Positions 24,540 to 33,233 of a stretch of 64,000 nucleotides of DNA are shown piece after piece. The notes below the pieces were generated by a model, which worked only from the letters and a program-made list of their open reading frames with translations, was not told the origin of the DNA and did not search any database. Made by a program: the position numbers and the translations under genes. This stretch comes from Aliamphritea ceti. GTDB lineage: Bacteria > Pseudomonadota > Gammaproteobacteria > Pseudomonadales > Balneatricaceae. How positions within the stretch are numbered: the first letter of the stretch is position 1; the number at the start of each line of letters is the position of its first letter. The stretch is taken from contig NZ_AP025282.1 in assembly GCF_024347215.1 (NCBI RefSeq), forward strand, positions 1,426,001-1,490,000. Direction: 5' to 3'.

Positions 24540-25774
24540 GTGGCTGCGGGTGTGATACACAAAAGCAGCAGGCGCTGATGCCTGTTGCTGAGGCGTTGAA
24601 TGCCATGCTGGAGCTGGCGCAGGTTAGCAAAAACCATGTTGATCTGGCTGTGGAAAGTGCTCTGGGAAGAGTGTTAGCAGAAGATGTTTATTCTTCTGTT
24701 GATGTACCGCCGCAGGATAATAGTGCGATGGATGGTTATGCGCTAAACGCGGCTAGCCTGGAGCAAGGAAAGCGATTTTATATTTCTCAACGTATTCCGG
24801 CTGGAGTTGCACCACAGTTGCTTGAGGTGGGTACTGCTGCACGTATTTTTACTGGTTCAGAAATTCCGCCTGGAGCGGATGCCGTTGAAATGCAGGAAAA
24901 TACTGTTAGCGGTGAAGATGAACAGGGTGTTTGGGTTGAATTTAAAGAGCCGGTTCGTTCTGGTGCGAATATACGTCCGAAAGCTCAGGATATCGCATCT
25001 GGCCAGGTAGTAATGAAAGCTGGTACGCGGTTACTGGCTGCTCATCTGGGGGTGTTGGCTTCAGTCGGTGTGGCCAATGTAAAAGTCGTACAGCCTCTGA
25101 CGGTAGCTATTCTGACAACTGGCGATGAATTGGTTATGCCCGGGAGTCCGTTGCAGCCAGGTCAGATTTATAATTCGAATCTGTTTACGCTGAAAGGTTT
25201 GTTGCAGGGGCTAGGTCTTAATATTCTGGACTTAGGGACAGTAGAGGACACCTTTGAGGCAACTGAGGCTGCGCTTTTAAAAGCTGCTAACGGAGCTGAT
25301 TGTATTATCAGTAGCGGCGGTGTTTCCGTTGGTGAGGAAGACCATGTTAAAGCTGCAGTGGAAAAACTTGGTAAGCTGAACCTGTGGAAAATGGCTATTA
25401 AGCCGGGTAAGCCGTTGGCGTTTGGTGAGGTTGCGGGTACGCCGTTTATTGGTTTGCCAGGAAATCCTGCGTCTGTATTTGTGACCTTTGCTATTCTGGC
25501 GAGGTCTTACTTGTTGAAATCTCAGGGTGCGACAGAATTTCTGCCACAAATCTTTAAGGTTGCTGCAGGCTTTAATCGTACAAAAGCTATTTCCCGTCAG
25601 GAATACCTTCGTGTTGAGCTGGACGCTGGTAAAGCTTGTCTGAGCAGAAGTCAAAGTTCTGGAATTCTGAGTTCTGCGGCCAGTGCAGCTGGGTTTATGA
25701 TTGTGCCTTGTGACACTCAGGTGGTGGAAGGTCAGTTTTATGATTTCATTCCATTGAGTGAAGTGTTGAATTAG
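24536..25774 (+). CDS. moeA: Molybdopterin molybdenumtransferase MoeA
   Basis: Inserts molybdate into adenylylated molybdopterin. 412 residues from ATG 24536, which has GGAG six bases upstream and overlaps the moaB stop. Four-domain MoeA layout: DVPPQDNSAMDGYALNA (about 54-70), RIFTGSEIPPGADAVEMQE, GANIRPKAQDIASGQ, ILTTGDELVMPGSPLQPGQI (about 198-217), SGGVSVGEEDHVK, and GLPGNPASVFVTF. The start MSGCGCD carries two cysteines that could bind a metal, as in some relatives. Confidence 0.95.
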   Translation: MSGCGCDTQKQQALMPVAEALNAMLELAQVSKNHVDLAVESALGRVLAEDVYSSVDVPPQDNSAMDGYALNAASLEQGKRFYISQRIPAGVAPQLLEVGTAARIFTGSEIPPGADAVEMQENTVSGEDEQGVWVEFKEPVRSGANIRPKAQDIASGQVVMKAGTRLLAAHLGVLASVGVANVKVVQPLTVAILTTGDELVMPGSPLQPGQIYNSNLFTLKGLLQGLGLNILDLGTVEDTFEATEAALLKAANGADCIISSGGVSVGEEDHVKAAVEKLGKLNLWKMAIKPGKPLAFGEVAGTPFIGLPGNPASVFVTFAILARSYLLKSQGATEFLPQIFKVAAGFNRTKAISRQEYLRVELDAGKACLSRSQSSGILSSAASAAGFMIVPCDTQVVEGQFYDFIPLSEVLN

Positions 25775-25820
25775 GTAGTATATTTCGCAAGCATCGACGA
25801 AATAATAATTGGGTGGCTGG

Positions 25821-26069
25821 ATGATTAATGTGCTGTTTTTTGCTTCAATTCGTGAAACTTTAGGGCTTGAGCGGACAGAAGTTGCTTGTGGTGAAGCATG
25901 TTCTGTTGCTGATGTGGTTTTGTCGCTTCGTCAGCGTGGTGATGTCTGGAATGATATTTTGGGTAATGCGGATCTGTTGTGTTCGGTTAACCAGGAGTTG
26001 GTTGCTATGGATGCGCAGCTGAGTGATGGTGATGAGTTAGGGTTATTTCCACCGGTAACAGGCGGTTAA
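25821..26069 (+). CDS. moaD: Molybdopterin synthase small subunit MoaD
   Basis: Ubiquitin-like sulfur carrier that supplies sulfur for molybdopterin. 82 residues from ATG 25821 and ending in the required Gly-Gly (FPPVTGG). Starts MINVLFFASIRETLG, typical of MoaD. A small hairpin (25781-25804) lies before it. Its large-subunit partner moaE is not next to it, nor are moaA or moaC in the window; they must lie elsewhere. Confidence 0.88.
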   Translation: MINVLFFASIRETLGLERTEVACGEACSVADVVLSLRQRGDVWNDILGNADLLCSVNQELVAMDAQLSDGDELGLFPPVTGG

Positions 26070-26072
26070 TGC

Positions 26073-26654
26073 GTGACAATGCTAAATCGTGATGTTGTCA
26101 GCGGCCTGGTGCTAGCTGGTGGACAGGGACAACGCATGGGCGGTGAGGATAAGGGTTGGGTAGAGTTCCGGCAGCGGCCTTTGGTTGAGTATGCAGTACA
26201 GCTTTTACGCCCAAGAGTGTCTTCGTTACTGATTAGTTGTAATCGTAATATTCCTCGTTATTCTGAGTTGGCCGACATTACAGTTGCAGATGAACTTGAA
26301 GGATATCAGGGACCATTGGCGGGTATTCAGGCTGCTTTGAGAGTCTGTGAAACAGATAATCTGTTGATTTTGCCATGCGACACGCCCTTGTTAAGCGATC
26401 AGGTAATTGAACGACTCTTGACGGCAGCCGCAGATCAGCCGGAGCATATCTGTGTGTTATCTGAAGCTGAATGGTGGCATCCATTGCATGCAGTTATTCC
26501 CCGTCAATATGCGGGCTCGCTTGATGAGTGGTTGAGCGAAGGGCGTCGTGGTGTACAGGGATGGATGCGTAAACATCCGTTTTGTGAGGTTGACGTAGGT
26601 GATTTAGCTGGACAGCTGCAAAATTTGAATTCACCAGATGAACTGCAGATGTAA
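26073..26654 (+). CDS. mobA: Molybdenum cofactor guanylyltransferase MobA
   Basis: Transfers GMP to molybdenum cofactor to make the guanine dinucleotide form used by DMSO-reductase-family enzymes. 193 residues. Seen: GLVLAGGQGQRMGGEDKGWV (GTP-binding, about 11-30), ELEGYQGPLAGIQAAL (about 70-85), and the metal-binding ILPCDTPLL. Start GTG 26073, three bases after the moaD stop; ATG 26079 is an alternative. Last gene of moaB-moeA-moaD-mobA, followed by a terminator. Confidence 0.93.
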   Translation: MTMLNRDVVSGLVLAGGQGQRMGGEDKGWVEFRQRPLVEYAVQLLRPRVSSLLISCNRNIPRYSELADITVADELEGYQGPLAGIQAALRVCETDNLLILPCDTPLLSDQVIERLLTAAADQPEHICVLSEAEWWHPLHAVIPRQYAGSLDEWLSEGRRGVQGWMRKHPFCEVDVGDLAGQLQNLNSPDELQM

Positions 26655-26689
26655 CAAATACGAATTGTCATTAAATGTAATGCAGAATT

Positions 26690-26718
26690 AGCCGGGCTCA
26701 CAGAGTCCGGCTTTTTTG
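26690..26718 (+). terminator. Rho-independent terminator after mobA
   Basis: A 10-bp stem with one G-T pair (AGCCGGGCTC with GAGTCCGGCT, loop ACA) is followed directly by six T, 35 bp past the mobA stop. Confidence 0.9.
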
Positions 26719-26837
26719 TTTCAGGGCTGTTAGCACCAAGCGCCTTTAGTAGCAGGGAAGCTTATGTTGCGTTGCAAAGTAAGCGGGGTCTATGTAGAGT
26801 CCCCCGCAGATTTGAAAACAGACTATTTGGATGTGTT

Positions 26838-27947
26838 ATGACCCCCTTAGAACGCTATAAGGCTGATTTGGAGCGGGAAGGCTTTAGCTATGATCCTGCT
26901 CAGGAAGTGGCAGTTAAGCATTTGCAGCGGTTATACGAGAATATGCTCGCAGCTCAGCAGGAAAAACCTAAAGGCGGTTTATTGCAGCGCTTAACAGGGC
27001 GTTTTAACAAACAGCCGGTTGAGCCTGTGCAGGGGTTATATTTCTGGGGTGGAGTAGGGCGCGGCAAAACCTATCTGATGGATACGTTTTTTGACAGCTT
27101 GCCTTTTGATAATAAAGAGCGAACACATTTTCATCGTTTTATGCAGCGGGTTCATAAAGAGCTGCGGTTGCTGGATGGTACGCCGGATCCTCTGGTTGTT
27201 ATTGGTAAAAAGTTTGCGTCTGAGTTTCAGATTATCTGTTTTGATGAGTTTTTTGTAACAGATATTACTGATGCCATGATATTGGGTGGGCTGTTAGAGC
27301 AAATGTTCGCCAATGGCGTCACGCTGGTTGCGACATCGAATATTGTGCCTGATGGTTTGTATGCGAATGGTTTGCAGCGTGAGCGATTTATTCCGGCAAT
27401 CAAGTTGCTGAATAAATACACTGATGTGCTTAATGTCGATGGCGGTGTGGATTATCGTTTACGAACCCTTGAGCAGGCGGAGTTGTATCATCACCCGCTG
27501 GATGCGGCTGCAGATGTGAGTCTGAATACCAGCTTTGAAAATCTGGCACCTGACCTTGAGGAGGTTGTCGAGGCAGAAGTGTTGGAAATTAATGGTCGTG
27601 AAATTAAGTCTCGTCGTTGCTGTGAAGATGTTGTCTGGTTTGATTTCGCTGAACTGTGCGAAGGTCCCCGGAGCCAGAATGACTATATTGAGCTTGCTAA
27701 AATCTTCCATGCGGTTTTGCTGAGCAATGTGCCGCAGTTGGGGCGTGCTAATGATGATGCTGCCAGGCGTTTTATAAATCTGGTTGATGAGTTTTATGAC
27801 AGCGGCGTTAAATTGATAATATCTGCTGCTGCGTCAATTCCTGAGATTTATACGCAAGGTGGTCTGGAATTTGAGATTGCCCGGACTCAGAGTCGTTTGC
27901 TGGAAATGCAGTCCCATGACTATCTGGCAAGAGAGCATCGTGCTTAA
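26838..27947 (+). CDS. zapE: Cell division AFG1-family ATPase ZapE
   Basis: AFG1-like ATPase that in E. coli joins the Z-ring under stress. 369 residues from ATG 26838, where the family start MTPLERYKADLE appears. Walker A FWGGVGRGKTYLMD (about 70-83), Walker B IICFDEFFVTDITDAM (about 132-147), sensor ATSNIVPDGLYANGLQR, and the later VWFDFAELCEGPRSQNDYIE are all typical. Upstream codons in the same frame have no family likeness. Confidence 0.94.
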   Translation: MTPLERYKADLEREGFSYDPAQEVAVKHLQRLYENMLAAQQEKPKGGLLQRLTGRFNKQPVEPVQGLYFWGGVGRGKTYLMDTFFDSLPFDNKERTHFHRFMQRVHKELRLLDGTPDPLVVIGKKFASEFQIICFDEFFVTDITDAMILGGLLEQMFANGVTLVATSNIVPDGLYANGLQRERFIPAIKLLNKYTDVLNVDGGVDYRLRTLEQAELYHHPLDAAADVSLNTSFENLAPDLEEVVEAEVLEINGREIKSRRCCEDVVWFDFAELCEGPRSQNDYIELAKIFHAVLLSNVPQLGRANDDAARRFINLVDEFYDSGVKLIISAAASIPEIYTQGGLEFEIARTQSRLLEMQSHDYLAREHRA

Positions 27948-28036
27948 TTTCAGACGTCATTTATTGGAAGAGCAGATTTCTGAAGGGCTTCTTTGAAGAA
28001 ACTATCAATTTAATGGGTAATTAAGCGTAAACAGGC

Positions 28037-28065
28037 TTGGTTTATCTGAGGTGCTGCATTATAAT
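28037..28065 (+). promoter_or_regulatory. Sigma70 promoter of rplM-rpsI
   Basis: TTGGTT (28037-28042), a 17-bp spacer and a perfect TATAAT (28060-28065). It gives a leader of about 150 nt. Near its end (about 28170-28205) is a possible stem-loop that could take part in L13 autoregulation, as known for E. coli rplM; that part is inference. Confidence 0.75.
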
Positions 28066-28219
28066 GCGCGCCTCTTGTTATTGGGTTCAGTGAAAGCCGT
28101 TCAAAATAACTGGGTTATATGAAGTTGTCAGAGAGGTTTACGCTTCGCTGGCAACCAATAATTATAAGGTCGTCGGTCTTGTATATATAAGATCAGACTG
28201 ATGTAAAGGCGAAAATATC

Positions 28220-28648
28220 ATGAGTACATTTAGCGCAAAGCCTGCAGAGGTAAAACGCGATTGGTATGTTGTAGATGCTGAGGGTCTAACCCTGGGTCGT
28301 CTGGCTACTGAAATTGCCCGCCGTCTGCGTGGCAAGCACAAACCTGAATACACACCTCACGTTGATACTGGCGATTACATCGTTGTTGTTAACGCTGAAA
28401 AAGTTCACGTAACCGGTAACAAGCGTAAGGATAAAACTTACTACCGTCACACTGGTTACCCTGGCGGTCTGCGGGAAACTTCTTTCGAGAAGATGGTTGA
28501 AACTCACCCAACCCGTACTATCGAACTGGCCGTTAAAGGCATGCTGCCTAAAGGTCCCCTGGGTCGTGCTATGTACACTAAGATGAAAGTGTACGCTGGT
28601 GCAGAACATCCGCATGCGGCTCAACAGCCACAAGAACTGACTATCTAA
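28220..28648 (+). CDS. rplM: 50S ribosomal protein L13
   Basis: 142 residues, the usual length. Family stretches: AEGLTLGRLATEIARRLRGK (about 20-39), GDYIVVVNAEKVHVTGNK, TYYRHTGYPGGLRE and GMLPKGPLGRAMYTKMKVY. L13 binds 23S rRNA early in 50S assembly. Followed by rpsI after 15 bp, the conserved pair in bacteria. Confidence 0.98.
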   Translation: MSTFSAKPAEVKRDWYVVDAEGLTLGRLATEIARRLRGKHKPEYTPHVDTGDYIVVVNAEKVHVTGNKRKDKTYYRHTGYPGGLRETSFEKMVETHPTRTIELAVKGMLPKGPLGRAMYTKMKVYAGAEHPHAAQQPQELTI

Positions 28649-28663
28649 GGGGCAGGTTGAATT

Positions 28664-29056
28664 ATGTCTACTACTCAGTATTACGGCACTGGCCGTCGTA
28701 AATCTTCTACCGCTCGTGTTTTCCTGCGTCCGGGTACTGGCAAGATCACTGTTAACCAGCGTACTCTGGAAGAGTATTTTGGTCGTGAAACTGCGCGTAT
28801 GATTGTTAAGCAGCCTCTGGAACTGACTGACAACGTTGAAAAATTCGACGTTTATGTAACAGTTAAAGGTGGTGGTAGCTTCGGTCAAGCTGGTGCTATC
28901 CGTCACGGTGTAACCCGTGCACTGATGGAATATGATGAGACATTACGTCCTGAACTGCGTTCTGCTGGTTTCGTTACCCGTGACGCACGTGAAGTTGAGC
29001 GTAAGAAAGTGGGTCTGCGTAAAGCACGTAAGCGTCCACAGTTCTCCAAGCGTTAA
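28664..29056 (+). CDS. rpsI: 30S ribosomal protein S9
   Basis: 130 residues. Starts with YYGTGRRKSSTARVFLRPG and ends with the conserved basic tail KKVGLRKARKRPQFSKR, which reaches the P-site tRNA. GGGSFGQAGAIRHGVTRALM is the S9 signature (about 67-86). SD AAGGGGCAGG lies upstream. Confidence 0.98.
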   Translation: MSTTQYYGTGRRKSSTARVFLRPGTGKITVNQRTLEEYFGRETARMIVKQPLELTDNVEKFDVYVTVKGGGSFGQAGAIRHGVTRALMEYDETLRPELRSAGFVTRDAREVERKKVGLRKARKRPQFSKR

Positions 29057-29088
29057 TATCGCTTCGATACGACTTTCGTATCATCCAG

Positions 29089-29124
29089 AAAACGCCCTGG
29101 CTCTTGCGGTCCGGGCGTTTTTTT
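29089..29124 (+). terminator. Rho-independent terminator after rpsI
   Basis: An 8-9-bp stem (AAACGCCC with GGGCGTTT) and a 15-nt loop end in seven T. A smaller hairpin (29066-29082, GATACGA-CTT-TCGTATC) precedes it. Confidence 0.9.
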
Positions 29125-29195
29125 GTGCCTGTTTTTCAATCCTTTGTGCAAGGTCAACTATAGGGGTAAAAACGCCGTTTTGCGGTGGAATTACC

Positions 29196-29224
29196 TTGTA
29201 AGAAGCAGGGATTTTCTTTAATAT
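29196..29224 (+). promoter_or_regulatory. Sigma70 promoter of petABC
   Basis: TTGTAA (29196-29201), a 17-bp spacer and TAATAT (29219-29224), giving a leader of about 95 nt before petA. Confidence 0.6.
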
Positions 29225-29324
29225 TTGGCGCATTTTAAAAATCCGTTAAATCGGTATTCATTACGAGCAGCCATGATTTCCGCATAAGCGGGGGTGCAAG
29301 GTTGAGTGAGGGGAGAAAGTCTTA

Positions 29325-29921
29325 ATGAGTAATGACGGCGTGAATAAGGGGCGGCGACGTCTCCTAGTCGGTGCCACCTCTGTTGTCGGAGCTGTGGGTG
29401 CTGTAGGAGCTGCGGTTCCATTCGTAGCTTCATGGTCACCCAGTGCTAAAGCCAGAACAGCGGGTGCTCCGGTTACAGTAGACGTCAGTAAGATCGAGCC
29501 GGGCCAGCAGATAGTTGTACAGTGGCGTGCCAAGCCGGTGTGGATTGTCAGTCGTGGTGCGCAAGCACTTGAAGATCTGGCTAATCTGGATCCGAGCCTT
29601 ACAGATCCACTTTCGGAAGTGCCGCAGCAGCCTGATTATATTCCGCATACACCAGCTCGAGCGCTTCGTGAAGATTTGTCAGTGCTAGTGGGTATTTGTA
29701 CGCACCTGGGTTGTTCGCCAACATATCGTCCGGAAATTGCTCCACAGGATCTTGGCGATGAGTGGGTAGGTGGTTTCTATTGCCCGTGTCATGGTTCTCG
29801 ATTCGATTTGTCTGGTCGCGTGATTAAAGCGTCTCCTGCGCCAAGCAATCTGGTGATTCCGCCGCATCATTATGCGGAAGATAATACTCTAATCATTGGT
29901 ATCGATCCGGAGACTGTGTAA
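29325..29921 (+). CDS. petA: Ubiquinol-cytochrome c reductase Rieske iron-sulfur subunit
   Basis: Rieske 2Fe-2S subunit of the cytochrome bc1 complex. 198 residues. The N-terminus has a Tat-like twin arginine (NKGRRRLLVG) and one membrane anchor helix (GATSVVGAVGAVGAAVPFVA). The cluster ligands are in CTHLGCSP (about 127-134) and CPCHGSRFDLSG (about 154-165). Stop overlaps the petB start by one base. Confidence 0.97.
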   Translation: MSNDGVNKGRRRLLVGATSVVGAVGAVGAAVPFVASWSPSAKARTAGAPVTVDVSKIEPGQQIVVQWRAKPVWIVSRGAQALEDLANLDPSLTDPLSEVPQQPDYIPHTPARALREDLSVLVGICTHLGCSPTYRPEIAPQDLGDEWVGGFYCPCHGSRFDLSGRVIKASPAPSNLVIPPHHYAEDNTLIIGIDPETV

Positions 29922-31168
29922 TGGCTGGCTCACGAAATAAAGGTAATCCAGGTCTGATGGGCTGGATTGATGATCGTTTCCCGCTTACAGCGATGTGGGA
30001 TGATCACCTGGCGAAATACTATGCGCCAAAAAACTTCAACTTCTGGTACTTCTTTGGCTCCCTGGCTCTGTTGGTTCTGGTTAACCAGCTGCTGACCGGT
30101 ATCTGGCTGACGATGAGTTATACGCCAACTTCTGAAGAAGCTTTTGCTTCTATCGAATACATCATGCGTGATGTCGAGTACGGCTGGTTGCTGCGTTATA
30201 TGCACTCCACTGGCGCTTCAGCATTCTTCGTTGTTGTTTACATGCACATGTTCCGTGGTCTGCTTTACGGTTCTTACCGTAAGCCGCGTGAGTTAGTGTG
30301 GATCTTCGGTATGGCTATCTATCTGGCACTGATGGCAGAAGCTTTCATGGGTTACTTATTACCATGGGGTCAGATGTCTTACTGGGGTGCTCAGGTAATC
30401 GTTTCTCTGTTCTCTGCGGTGCCAATTGTCGGTCCTGACCTGGCTGAGTGGATCCGTGGTGACTATGTGATTTCCGGTATTACTCTGAACCGTTTCTTCT
30501 CATTGCACGTTGTTGCATTGCCTATCGTCCTGTTGGGTCTGGTAGTTATGCATATTATTGCTTTGCATGAAGTAGGTTCGAACAACCCGGATGGTATCGA
30601 GATTAATGAGAAGAAAGATGAAAATGGTATCCCTCTTGACGGTATCCCATTCCACCCTTACTACTCTGTGAAAGATATTGTCGGTGTTGTTGTGTTCCTG
30701 TTTGTCTTCTGCATGATCATCTTCTTCTTCCCGGAGATGGGTGGTTACTTTATTGAGAAGCCAAACTTTGAGCCTGCAAACCCGCTGAAAACACCTGAGC
30801 ATATTGCTCCGGTATGGTACTTCACGCCTTTCTACGCAATGTTGCGTGCTATACCGCCTATTTTGGGATCTCAGTTCCCGGGTGTTGTAGTAATGGGTGG
30901 TGCGATTGCTATTTTGTTTGTATTGCCTTGGCTGGATCGCAGCCCTGTTAAGTCTATGCGCTATAAGGGAATGTGGAGCAAAATCTGGTTAGTAATTTTC
31001 GCTATTAGCTTTGTGGTTCTGGGTTACCTGGGTGTTGTAGCATCTTCACCTGAACGTACTCTGGCAGCACAGATCTTTACTGCTCTTTATTTTGCGTACT
31101 TCTTCCTGATGCCGTTCTACACCAGAATGGAAAAGACTAAACCGGTACCAGAAAGGGTGACAGGCTAA
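29921..31168 (+). CDS. petB: Ubiquinol-cytochrome c reductase cytochrome b
   Basis: Membrane core of complex III with two b hemes and the quinone sites. 415 residues, a fused b6/IV-type cytochrome b with eight helices. Heme-ligand histidines are in RYMHSTGASAFFVVVYMHMF (about 90-109) and SLHVVALPIVLLGLVVMHI (about 193-211). The PEWY motif of the Qo site reads APVWYFTPFYAMLRA, i.e. P-V-W-Y instead of P-E-W-Y, as I also recall in some proteobacteria. Coupled to petA and petC by one-base overlaps. Confidence 0.97.
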   Translation: MAGSRNKGNPGLMGWIDDRFPLTAMWDDHLAKYYAPKNFNFWYFFGSLALLVLVNQLLTGIWLTMSYTPTSEEAFASIEYIMRDVEYGWLLRYMHSTGASAFFVVVYMHMFRGLLYGSYRKPRELVWIFGMAIYLALMAEAFMGYLLPWGQMSYWGAQVIVSLFSAVPIVGPDLAEWIRGDYVISGITLNRFFSLHVVALPIVLLGLVVMHIIALHEVGSNNPDGIEINEKKDENGIPLDGIPFHPYYSVKDIVGVVVFLFVFCMIIFFFPEMGGYFIEKPNFEPANPLKTPEHIAPVWYFTPFYAMLRAIPPILGSQFPGVVVMGGAIAILFVLPWLDRSPVKSMRYKGMWSKIWLVIFAISFVVLGYLGVVASSPERTLAAQIFTALYFAYFFLMPFYTRMEKTKPVPERVTG

Positions 31169-31929
31169 TGAAAAAGTTTTTTATCACATTGATGATGGTG
31201 TTGCTGCCTGCTGCAGGTCATGCTGCTGGTGGCGGTGTGCCTCTGGACAATATCGACGTCGATCATACTGATAAGGCGTCACTGCAGCGCGGCATGACAA
31301 CTTTTGTTAACTACTGCATGGGTTGCCACTCTGCTAATTACCAGCGTTTTGAGCGTGCGGCTATCGATCTGGAAATCCCGGTAGATATGGTTGAAGAGAA
31401 CCTTATTTTCGGTACTCAGAAAGTTGGCGAGCAAATGACTATTGCTATGTCTCCTGCTGATGCAGGTAGCTGGTTTGGTGCTCCGCCACCGGATTTGACG
31501 CTTGAGTCACGTTTGCGTGGTGAAGACTGGTTATACACATATCTGCGTAGCTTCTATAAAGATGCTGAGCGTCCTTGGGGTGTTAACAACGTAGTATTCC
31601 CGGACGTTGGTATGCCTAACGTGCTTGAGGGCTTGCAGGGCGTACAGTCTAACCACTGTACACCTGATGAGCTGAAGCATCAGGAGAAGAAGATTGATCC
31701 GCTGACCGGTATGACCATGGGTGGTTGTCTGACTCAGAGCAAAAAAGGTACGCAGTCTGTAGAAGAGTTTGATCAGACTGTATACGATTTGGTTAACTTC
31801 CTGTCATACATGGGCAACCCTGTATTGGAAGAGTCTAAGGAGTTGGGTACTAAAGTACTTATCTTCCTGGCTATCTTCTTCGTATTTGCTTTCGCTCTGA
31901 AGAAAGAATACTGGCGCGACATTCACTAA
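31168..31929 (+). CDS. petC: Ubiquinol-cytochrome c reductase cytochrome c1
   Basis: 253 residues. A cleavable signal peptide (MKKFFITLMMVLLPAAGHAA) precedes the heme site CMGCH (about 50-54). The sixth ligand region and acceptor surface follow (GAPPPDLTLESRLRGEDW), and a C-terminal anchor helix (VLIFLAIFFVFAFALKKEYW) ends the protein. Terminator 25 bp downstream. Confidence 0.97.
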   Translation: MKKFFITLMMVLLPAAGHAAGGGVPLDNIDVDHTDKASLQRGMTTFVNYCMGCHSANYQRFERAAIDLEIPVDMVEENLIFGTQKVGEQMTIAMSPADAGSWFGAPPPDLTLESRLRGEDWLYTYLRSFYKDAERPWGVNNVVFPDVGMPNVLEGLQGVQSNHCTPDELKHQEKKIDPLTGMTMGGCLTQSKKGTQSVEEFDQTVYDLVNFLSYMGNPVLEESKELGTKVLIFLAIFFVFAFALKKEYWRDIH

Positions 31930-31954
31930 CGCGTTTTAATAGTATGCTTTACGG

Positions 31955-31992
31955 ATACGCGACCCTGTTATGGGGTCGCGTATAGTTATTTT
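31955..31992 (+). terminator. Rho-independent terminator after petC
   Basis: A perfect 11-bp stem (31955-31965 with 31973-31983, ATACGCGACCC arm) and a 7-nt loop are followed by the T-rich AGTTATTTTT. It lies just before the sspA ribosome-binding site, so sspA may also receive readthrough. Confidence 0.85.
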
Positions 31993-32017
31993 TAGGAATC
32001 AGGAAAAGGGTGATTTA

Positions 32018-32647
32018 ATGGGCGTAGTGGCCAAGCGTTCTTCCATGACTTTTTACTCTAATGGTACAGACCATTACAGCCATCGCGTACGTATTGTGCT
32101 GGCAGAAAAAGGCGTGGCAGTCGAAATTAATGATTGTGATCCGAACAACTTGCCGGAAGATCTTGCATCATTGAATCCGTACAACAGCCTGCCAACTCTG
32201 TTGGATCGTGAGTTGGTGTTGTATGAGCCAAATGTGATGATGGAGTATCTGGATGAGCGTTTTCCTCATCCACCGTTGCTACCTGTTTATCCTGTAGCGC
32301 GTGCTGAAAGTCGACTGTTTATGTATCGTATTCAGCGTGACTGGTCTTCACAGGTTGATGTCATTCTGAACAGCGAAGATATGGATCAGGTTGATACAGC
32401 GCGTCAGCAGCTGCGTGACAGTCTGGTAACTATTTCTCCGATCTTTGGTGAAAAAGACTTCTTCATGAGTGAAGAATTTACATTAGTGGATTGCTGTATT
32501 GCTCCACTGCTGTGGCGTTTAGAGATTCTGGGTGTTGAGTTACCTGAAGCTCAGTGTAAAGATCTGCTGGAATATATGGAGCGTTTGTTTGAACGTGAAT
32601 CTTTCCAGTTAAGTCTTTCTGAGGAAGAGCGCGAAATGCGCGACTAA
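32018..32647 (+). CDS. sspA: Stringent starvation protein A
   Basis: Glutathione-S-transferase-fold protein that binds RNA polymerase and remodels transcription in stationary phase or stress. 209 residues from ATG 32018 (SD AGGAAAAGGG). Starts MGVVAKRSSMTFYSNGTDHY; the thioredoxin-like domain has SHRVRIVLAEKGVAVEI and the helical domain ends with LPEAQCKDLLEYMERLF. As in other SspA proteins no catalytic GST residue is evident. Gene order petABC-sspA-sspB is common in gammaproteobacteria. Confidence 0.95.
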   Translation: MGVVAKRSSMTFYSNGTDHYSHRVRIVLAEKGVAVEINDCDPNNLPEDLASLNPYNSLPTLLDRELVLYEPNVMMEYLDERFPHPPLLPVYPVARAESRLFMYRIQRDWSSQVDVILNSEDMDQVDTARQQLRDSLVTISPIFGEKDFFMSEEFTLVDCCIAPLLWRLEILGVELPEAQCKDLLEYMERLFERESFQLSLSEEEREMRD

Positions 32648-32665
32648 ACTACATGGTATATCCAG

Positions 32666-32697
32666 AGGGATTACGCTTTAGCTTAATCCCTTTTTTT
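32666..32697 (+). terminator. Terminator between sspA and sspB
   Basis: An 8-bp stem (AGGGATTA with TAATCCCT) is followed by seven T, 18 bp past the sspA stop and 31 bp before the sspB start. It probably reduces sspB expression relative to sspA. Confidence 0.8.
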
Positions 32698-32727
32698 ATG
32701 CCTGATTATTGGCTTAGAGTGATAAAT

Positions 32728-33162
32728 ATGAATCCAAGCAGACCTTATCTTGTACGTGCATTGCAGGAGTGGATTTTAGATAATAGTTGTACACCGCATT
32801 TGGCCGTTGATGCGCATGTCGAAGGCGTGGTGGTGCCAACTCAGTTTGTCCAGGACGGGCAGATAGTGCTGAATATTTCCCCATCGGCGGTGCAGAATCT
32901 GTTTATAGATAATGATGGTGTTAGTTTTAATGCCCGTTTTGGCGGTGTGCCAATGAATGTTTTTGTGCCTATGGTCGCGATTATGGCTGTGTATGCGCGT
33001 GAGAACGGCCAGGGGATGGGTTTTGGTATGGAGCCGGGTGCTGAGCTGTACGAACAGCAAGCAGCGGGTGAGGCTGAGTTTACGCGGGATGAGCCTTTGC
33101 TTGAAGAAGCAGAAGATAAGCCTAAGCCTGGGAAGAGGCCAAGCCTTAAGGTTGTTAAGTAG
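32728..33162 (+). CDS. sspB: ClpXP specificity-enhancing factor SspB
   Basis: Adaptor that delivers ssrA-tagged proteins to ClpXP. 144 residues from ATG 32728, where the family start MNPSRPYLVRALQEWILDN appears. The substrate-binding core has HLAVDA, QIVLNISPSAV and ARFGGVP; a flexible acidic linker leads to the C-terminal ClpX-binding tail (GKRPSLKVVK). The ribosome site is weak (AGAGTGA). Confidence 0.94.
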   Translation: MNPSRPYLVRALQEWILDNSCTPHLAVDAHVEGVVVPTQFVQDGQIVLNISPSAVQNLFIDNDGVSFNARFGGVPMNVFVPMVAIMAVYARENGQGMGFGMEPGAELYEQQAAGEAEFTRDEPLLEEAEDKPKPGKRPSLKVVK

Positions 33163-33184
33163 TCGCTGTTATATATGCGGCAAT

Positions 33185-33217
33185 AAAAAAAGGGTCACGA
33201 TTGTGACCCTTTTTTTA
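33185..33217. terminator. Bidirectional terminator sspB / dolP
   Basis: A perfect hairpin GGGTCAC-GATT-GTGACCC is flanked by seven A on one side and eight T on the other; it serves both convergent genes. Confidence 0.93.
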
Positions 33218-33233
33218 TTGTTGGGTGTGGCAA

